Source of the DNA: Candidatus Omnitrophica bacterium CG02_land_8_20_14_3_00__42_8
Lineage (GTDB): Bacteria > Omnitrophota > Gorgyraeia > Gorgyraeales > Gorgyraeaceae
Direction: 5' to 3'
Assembly (NCBI GenBank): GCA_002780805.1
Contig: PEUD01000141.1
Location: 1,146 to 8,832, forward strand
Length of the DNA: 7,687 bases
Part shown: positions 4,643 through 7,687 of the stretch, one piece after another
How the letters are laid out: the number at the start of each line of letters is the position of its first letter
Position numbering within the stretch: the first letter of the stretch is position 1
Made by a program: the position numbers and the translations under genes
The notes under the pieces: generated by a model
The model's database searches: none
Told to the model about the DNA's origin: nothing
The model's input: only the letters and a program-made list of their open reading frames with translations

Positions 4643-5980
4643 ATGTCTTTTGACTTAGCCAATCTCTGGAATAAAATTCTCGAATACACAAAACAGGAAG
4701 TAGGGGAGCAGGCTTTTGAAAATTGGTTCACCCAGACAAGCCTTGTTTCTATAACGGAAGACAGTATAGTTATAGAGGTGCCTTCGAATTTTTTTAAGGA
4801 CTGGATCTATGACCACTACAGGGACATATTGAATATCGCGATATTAAAAACCCTGGGCAAGGTCCTGCCTGTAAAATTTGATATAAAAGAATGGGCCGCC
4901 AAAAAAACAACCGAACCCGCGAACCAGGCTGCGCCTCTTGAAAAACCTCCTCACAAAAGGCCTTTTTATCTTAATCCAAAATATACCTTTGAAGGTTTTG
5001 TCGTGGGCTCTTCGAACAGATTTGCGCACGCGGCAACGCTTGCCATCGCAGAGGCGCCGGCAAAGGCGTATAACCCATTATTTATATACGGCGGGGTAGG
5101 ACTCGGCAAAACCCATCTCATGCAGGCGGCCTGCCATTACATATCAGAAATGCACGGAGATCTGAAGCTGTTTTATACAACCAGCGAAAGCTTTACAAAC
5201 GAATTAATAAACGGGATACAAAGCAGGACTACCCAGAAATTCCGGGAAAAATATAGAAACGTTGACGTGCTTTTGATAGACGACATACATTTTATAGCGG
5301 GTAAAGAAGCTACTCAGGAAGAATTCTTTCATACGTTCAACGCGCTTTACGACGGCCATAAACAGATAGTCCTGTCCAGCGACAGGGCCCCGAAAACCAT
5401 CCCTGGCATGGAAGAAAGGCTTGTGTCAAGGTTTGAGTGGGGCCTTGTTACAGACGTGCAGCTTCCGGATTTCGAGACCCGCATAGCCATACTGAAAAAA
5501 AAGGCTGAGCGCAACGGCACAAAACTTCAGGACGATATACTTTATTTTATCGCGGAAAATGTCAAAACCAATATAAGAGAGCTGGAAGGCGCGCTTATAA
5601 AATTAATCGCGTATTCCGCGCTTGAGAATAAAAAAATAACCCTGGAACTGGCAAAAGACATACTCAAAGATATCGGCGCGGAAAGCGCTAAAAAAATCAC
5701 GATTGAGCTTATCCAGAAAAAGGTGGCGGATTATTTTGACATAAAGATATCTGACATGAAGACAAAAAAAAGAACCCGGCAGGTTGCCTACCCGAGACAC
5801 GTAGCCATGTATCTGGCCAGGGAAATGACAGGCCTGACTTTGCCGGAGATAGGCGGGTATTTTGGGGGGAGAGACCATTCAACAGTAATACACGCCTGCG
5901 ATAAAATAGGTGTTGATTTAAAAAAGAACCAGAATATTAAAAACTTGCTGCAAAAGCTGATGTTGGATATAAAAAGTTAA
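4643..5980 (+). CDS. dnaA: DnaA replication initiator
   Basis: A complete 445-residue initiator, an AAA+ ATPase that binds DnaA boxes and opens oriC. Domain I covers about 1-80 (LWNKILEYTKQEV, FENWF). A short, poorly conserved domain II linker follows (about 81-107), then the AAA+ domain III with YTFEGFVVGSSNRFAHAA (114-131), Walker A GGVGLGKTH (150-158), Walker B LLIDDIHF (210-217), sensor 1 LSSDRAP (244-250), the arginine-finger region ERLVSRFEWGL (R263) and sensor 2 NIRELEGAL (R312). Domain IV carries the DNA-binding region KKRTRQVAYPRHVAMYLARE (375-394) and the GGRDHSTV signature (408-415). Length is typical. The ATG is the first codon of the conserved domain I and has no Shine-Dalgarno. 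Its stop codon TAA is also the first three bases of hairpin copy C. It is divergent from rpmH and heads toward dnaN. Confidence 0.98.
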   Translation: MSFDLANLWNKILEYTKQEVGEQAFENWFTQTSLVSITEDSIVIEVPSNFFKDWIYDHYRDILNIAILKTLGKVLPVKFDIKEWAAKKTTEPANQAAPLEKPPHKRPFYLNPKYTFEGFVVGSSNRFAHAATLAIAEAPAKAYNPLFIYGGVGLGKTHLMQAACHYISEMHGDLKLFYTTSESFTNELINGIQSRTTQKFREKYRNVDVLLIDDIHFIAGKEATQEEFFHTFNALYDGHKQIVLSSDRAPKTIPGMEERLVSRFEWGLVTDVQLPDFETRIAILKKKAERNGTKLQDDILYFIAENVKTNIRELEGALIKLIAYSALENKKITLELAKDILKDIGAESAKKITIELIQKKVADYFDIKISDMKTKKRTRQVAYPRHVAMYLAREMTGLTLPEIGGYFGGRDHSTVIHACDKIGVDLKKNQNIKNLLQKLMLDIKS

Positions 5981-6036
5981 CCCTGCTTCGCTCTGGGGTA
6001 TATTATTAAGAATATGTGACGAGCTTCGCAGGGTTA
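5978..6036 (+). repeat. Hairpin repeat family, copy C (starts at the dnaA stop codon)
   Basis: The base stem TAACCCTGC (5978-5986) pairs perfectly with GCAGGGTTA (6028-6036). Next come the TTC/TTC loop, GCTC/GAGC and the core TGGGGTATA...ATGTGAC, with an additional inner ATATT/AATAT stem. The base-stem sequence differs entirely from copies B and D yet keeps pairing. The last three bases are shared with copy D. Confidence 0.8.
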
Positions 6037-6094
6037 TCCACCGAAGCTCGTCATGGTAAGCATATTAACATACTCCAAGAGCAAAGGCGGATAA
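6034..6094 (-). repeat. Hairpin repeat family, copy D (inverted relative to C)
   Basis: Read on the minus strand it begins TTATCCGCC (6094-6086) and ends GGTGGATAA (6042-6034), the same base stem as copy B, with the core TTGGAGTATG...CCATGAC and GAGC. It forms a tail-to-tail pair with copy C, sharing the bases TTA. On the plus strand its left end reads TTATCCACC, a one-mismatch DnaA box. Confidence 0.8.
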
Positions 6095-6126
6095 AAAGTT
6101 AACAGTGTGGGATTATTTTTATTTTT

Positions 6127-6157
6127 TTGTGGATTATTTTTATTTCGTAACTATAAT
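6127..6157 (+). promoter_or_regulatory. Possible dnaN promoter
   Basis: TTGTGG (6127-6132) and a perfect TATAAT (6152-6157) are 19 bp apart, longer than ideal. The predicted start near 6164 would put the DnaA box inside the dnaN leader, allowing DnaA feedback. The -10 is good, the -35 weak. Confidence 0.35.
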
Positions 6158-6185
6158 AGTAAACTTGAGTTCTGGTCTTTTCAAC

Positions 6186-6194
6186 TTATCCACA
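6186..6194 (+). promoter_or_regulatory. DnaA box (consensus)
   Basis: TTATCCACA matches the high-affinity DnaA box at all nine positions. It lies 65 bp before dnaN and is immediately followed by the GC spacer and CTA-rich trios of the putative unwinding region. Confidence 0.85.
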
Positions 6195-6258
6195 GCGCTT
6201 ACTATCTAATTCTACTATTTTTTAATTGAATTAGGATAATAGAAAACAGGGAGATGAA

Positions 6259-6687
6259 ATGAAAATAAAAATATTAAAGCAGGTTTTTTTAAAAAACATA
6301 CAACACGTTCAAAACATAATATCTTTTAAAAGCGGCTTGCCGATACTTTTAAACATTTTAATAGAAGCTGAAAAAAACAAGGTGGCCTTAACAAGCACAG
6401 ACCTTGATATAGGCATATCGTCGGTTCTTGAGACAGAGGTTGAAGAGGAAGGCGCTATTACTATCCCGGCCAAAAGATTTAACGATATAATAAAGGAACT
6501 GCCGGACGAAGAGATTTTTATCAGCACAATGAAAAACAACTCAATGGTTATAAAATGCAGCAAATCTCAAAATCCTGTATATTTAAAAGACGACAAAGCG
6601 GAGAGATTTTATATTCGCACCGGGCCATCCACTACTGAACTGACTGCCAGCCAGACGCAGGAATATATCAAACAGAAATTTAAATGA
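6259..6687 (+). CDS. dnaN: Chimeric frame: N-terminal third of DnaN sliding clamp joined to an unrelated C-terminal tail
   Basis: The start is secure: the ATG at 6259 has AGGGAG upstream and is in the expected place after dnaA and oriC. Residues 1-103 are DnaN domain 1: FLKNIQHVQNIIS (10-22), LPILLNILIEAE (28-39), LTSTDLDIGIS (44-54), GAITIPAKRFNDIIKELPDE (65-84), then MVIKCSKS (96-103). A normal clamp subunit would continue with an FK-containing strand and two further domains to about 370 residues. Instead residues 104-142 (QNPVYLKDDKAERFYIRTGP and on) belong to another protein family and end at a TGA that overlaps the brxA start. The product cannot form a clamp ring, and DnaN is essential, so either a functional copy exists elsewhere or the joint is an assembly artefact. 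The fusion is in frame, perhaps by chance. Confidence 0.85.
   Translation: MKIKILKQVFLKNIQHVQNIISFKSGLPILLNILIEAEKNKVALTSTDLDIGISSVLETEVEEEGAITIPAKRFNDIIKELPDEEIFISTMKNNSMVIKCSKSQNPVYLKDDKAERFYIRTGPSTTELTASQTQEYIKQKFK
6568..6687 (+). pseudogene. C-terminal remnant of an AlbA_2/Schlafen-like DNA-binding protein
   Basis: About 39 residues with the pattern VYLKDDKAERFYIRTGPSTT followed by ELTASQTQEYIKQKFK. From memory this F-Y-I-R-x-G-x-S-T...EYI pattern ends proteins with an AlbA_2 (divergent AAA-4, Schlafen-type) putative DNA-binding domain. Such proteins occur near BREX and other defence loci, often as regulators. Its TGA overlaps the brxA ATG (ATGA), which suggests that its parent gene was the preceding gene of the BREX operon. 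The N-terminal bulk is missing at the joint near 6562-6574. The family assignment rests on a short stretch. Confidence 0.55.
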
Positions 6688-7304
6688 TCTCAAAAAAAAC
6701 CAAATACCACATGTCATTTTCCACGGGCGGGCTTTTTCACCAAGATTCGGTAAGGATTGTCATGCTTTTTCCTGGTGCCGGTAACTGGGAAAAAGTACGC
6801 GAGACCGTTATTGATGAAAATATTTTACAGACCAGAACCCTGGCCTCTTCCCAAAGAATCTCCAGGGAGATATGCGCCCGCTTGGCGCTGCTCAGTGATA
6901 AGGAGCTGGCGGTTTTAATTAACGGCTCCTCCCAGGACCAGGCCTATATCCTCTGGCTGGCAGTCTGTCGGCGGCACAGGTTCATCTATGAGTTTGCAGT
7001 CGAAGTGCTGCGTGAAAAATTCCTTACCCTTCAGCATGAATTAAACCACGAAGATTTTGACGCTTTTTTCAATGCCAAGGCGTCATGGGACGATGCCCTT
7101 GAACACATATCCGATTCCACCAGGAAAAAATTGCGGCAGGTGTTATTTAAAATCATGAGGGAAGCAGGGTTATTAACCCCGGAGAACCTCATTATCCCGG
7201 CGATCCTGTCTTCTGATGTTATTAAAGCCATTGAAAGCACATCTCAAAAAGATTTCAGCGTTTTTCCGGTAGCCGAATCGGATCTAAAGGAGTGGGCCAA
7301 ATGA
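6684..7304 (+). CDS. brxA: BREX protein BrxA (DUF1819)
   Basis: A complete 206-residue protein with strong resemblance to BrxA, the small helical DUF1819 protein that opens BREX operons. BREX blocks phage replication and methylates host DNA; BrxA homologues are reported to bind DNA and resemble NusB-like folds. Recognisable family stretches are MSFSTGGLF (10-18), the helix with RTLASSQRISREICARLALL (51-70), ILWLAVCRRHRFIYEFAVEV (88-107), LREKF (108-112), DFDAFFNAKASWDD (124-137) and DSTRKKLRQVLFKIMREAGL (143-162). The ATG at 6684 overlaps the preceding stop as ATGA and lacks a Shine-Dalgarno, indicating coupled translation; M10 would be an alternative start. It overlaps brxB by the same ATGA arrangement. 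Its codons look GC-richer than those of dnaN. Confidence 0.93.
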   Translation: MISKKTKYHMSFSTGGLFHQDSVRIVMLFPGAGNWEKVRETVIDENILQTRTLASSQRISREICARLALLSDKELAVLINGSSQDQAYILWLAVCRRHRFIYEFAVEVLREKFLTLQHELNHEDFDAFFNAKASWDDALEHISDSTRKKLRQVLFKIMREAGLLTPENLIIPAILSSDVIKAIESTSQKDFSVFPVAESDLKEWAK

Positions 7305-7687
7305 AAATAGACACAGGCAAGACAACGATCCAGGAACGGTTTCACCACCTTTTATCCGTCATCAGCAGTGAAAGGTTTCTGAAAAAACAAGGGCTCGGCA
7401 ATGAAGTCCCTTTTTTCATCTGCCCGTATCCTCCTGAAGAGTCCAACGACATGGAACGTCTCCAAAAGCAGTTGGTCAACAAGCTGTCCCAATCCGGCAT
7501 CCGGGTCCTGGTCATTAATCTATATGATCTGTCTGTGGAAATCCTCAAACAAAACGGCGACTGGGACTGGTATCTTGCGGAAGAACCCAAAATAACGAAA
7601 GCAGAATTAAAAGAGGACCTGCAATCTATTTTAGATATAGAGAACGTCTTAACGCCCGCCATCGCCGGCCTGATGCAGCAGGCTGAC
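7301..7687 (+). CDS. brxB: BREX protein BrxB (DUF1788), N-terminal part (cut by window edge)
   Basis: The frame is open for 129 residues to the window end; BrxB is usually about 200 residues. Family features are IQERFHHLLSVISSERFL (10-27), the GLGNEVPFFICPYPP stretch (31-45), SGIRVLVINLYDLSVEILK (65-83) and KAELKEDLQSILDIENVLTP (100-119). The ATG overlaps the brxA stop (ATGA), and the Shine-Dalgarno AAGGAG lies at suitable distance inside brxA (7287-7292). BrxB is a core BREX component of unknown biochemical role. brxA-brxB is the normal 5' order in type 1 BREX, where brxC, pglX, pglZ and brxL would follow beyond the window. Confidence 0.92.
   Translation, partial: MKIDTGKTTIQERFHHLLSVISSERFLKKQGLGNEVPFFICPYPPEESNDMERLQKQLVNKLSQSGIRVLVINLYDLSVEILKQNGDWDWYLAEEPKITKAELKEDLQSILDIENVLTPAIAGLMQQAD

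Larger units (their letters stand above)
6095..6240 (+). other. oriC: Probable oriC unwinding region: AT-rich repeats, DnaA box, GC spacer and CTA trios
   Basis: The dnaA-dnaN gap is the classical bacterial oriC position. It contains two tandem copies of GATTATTTTTATTT (6111-6124 and 6132-6145), each preceded by TGTGG. The consensus DnaA box TTATCCACA (6186-6194) is followed by the spacer GCGCT. CTA triplets then start at 6202, 6206, 6212 and 6215, leading into a TTTTTTAATT tract. From memory, the order box, GC spacer, trios, AT tract resembles the Bacillus subtilis dnaA-dnaN unwinding region (DnaA-trios). Near-match boxes lie at 6034-6042, 6086-6094 and 6128-6136. Only one box is perfect, so further binding sites may lie elsewhere. 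Confidence 0.72.

Noticed and set aside
4501..4731. 76-codon minus-strand open frame overlapping the dnaA start
   Set aside because: It runs through the promoter, hairpin copy B and the dnaA coding start with no family resemblance; a shadow frame.
6106..6136. TGTGGGATT and TGTGGATTA as true DnaA boxes
   Set aside because: The first has poor match and the second one mismatch at a conserved position; treated only as weak candidates.
7031..7662. Minus-strand open frames opposite brxA and brxB
   Set aside because: They are antisense to well-recognised BREX proteins, with no start signals or known motifs.

Overview
This window looks like the chromosomal replication-origin region of a Gram-negative (diderm) bacterium. 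The last kilobase switches abruptly to the start of a BREX phage-defence operon. The gene content supports an origin call: rpmH, rnpA, yidD, yidC, a jag remnant, parA and parB run leftward on the minus strand, while dnaA and the start of dnaN run rightward. YidC has an N-terminal membrane anchor and a large periplasmic domain, which points to a diderm. The AT-rich genes and the dense small hairpin repeats remind me of candidate phyla such as Omnitrophota, but this is a low-confidence guess from memory.

Left arm (1-4252, minus strand). rpmH (L34) has a clear promoter (4276-4303) and is followed by rnpA, yidD and yidC, closely spaced or overlapping. A jag gene retains only its Jag-N domain. The usual mnmE, mnmG and rsmG are absent, and parA and a partial parB follow at once. 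A perfect parS palindrome (1509-1524) lies just upstream of parA, so the ParABS chromosome-segregation system is together at the origin.

Centre (4253-6258). The rpmH-dnaA gap holds a leftward terminator, the rpmH promoter, a 43-bp perfect palindrome, and a good dnaA promoter with an extended -10. A hairpin repeat lies inside the dnaA leader. The dnaA-dnaN gap is the best oriC candidate: a perfect DnaA box, a short GC spacer, CTA-rich trios, AT-rich repeats and two more hairpin repeats.

Right end (6259-7687). dnaN is intact for about 103 codons, then joins in frame to the C-terminal tail of an unrelated protein (AlbA_2/Schlafen-like). That tail is coupled by an ATGA overlap to brxA, which is coupled the same way to brxB (cut by the window end). 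Base composition rises visibly in GC after the joint. Either a BREX island has landed in dnaN, with another clamp gene elsewhere, or this is an assembly chimera.

The most unusual structure not explained by genes is a family of five 56-61 bp hairpin repeats. Their core is conserved while the base-stem sequences differ by compensatory changes. Copies sit at parS/jag, in the dnaA leader and directly after dnaA. Two further perfect palindromes share a GACA-N-TGTC centre.
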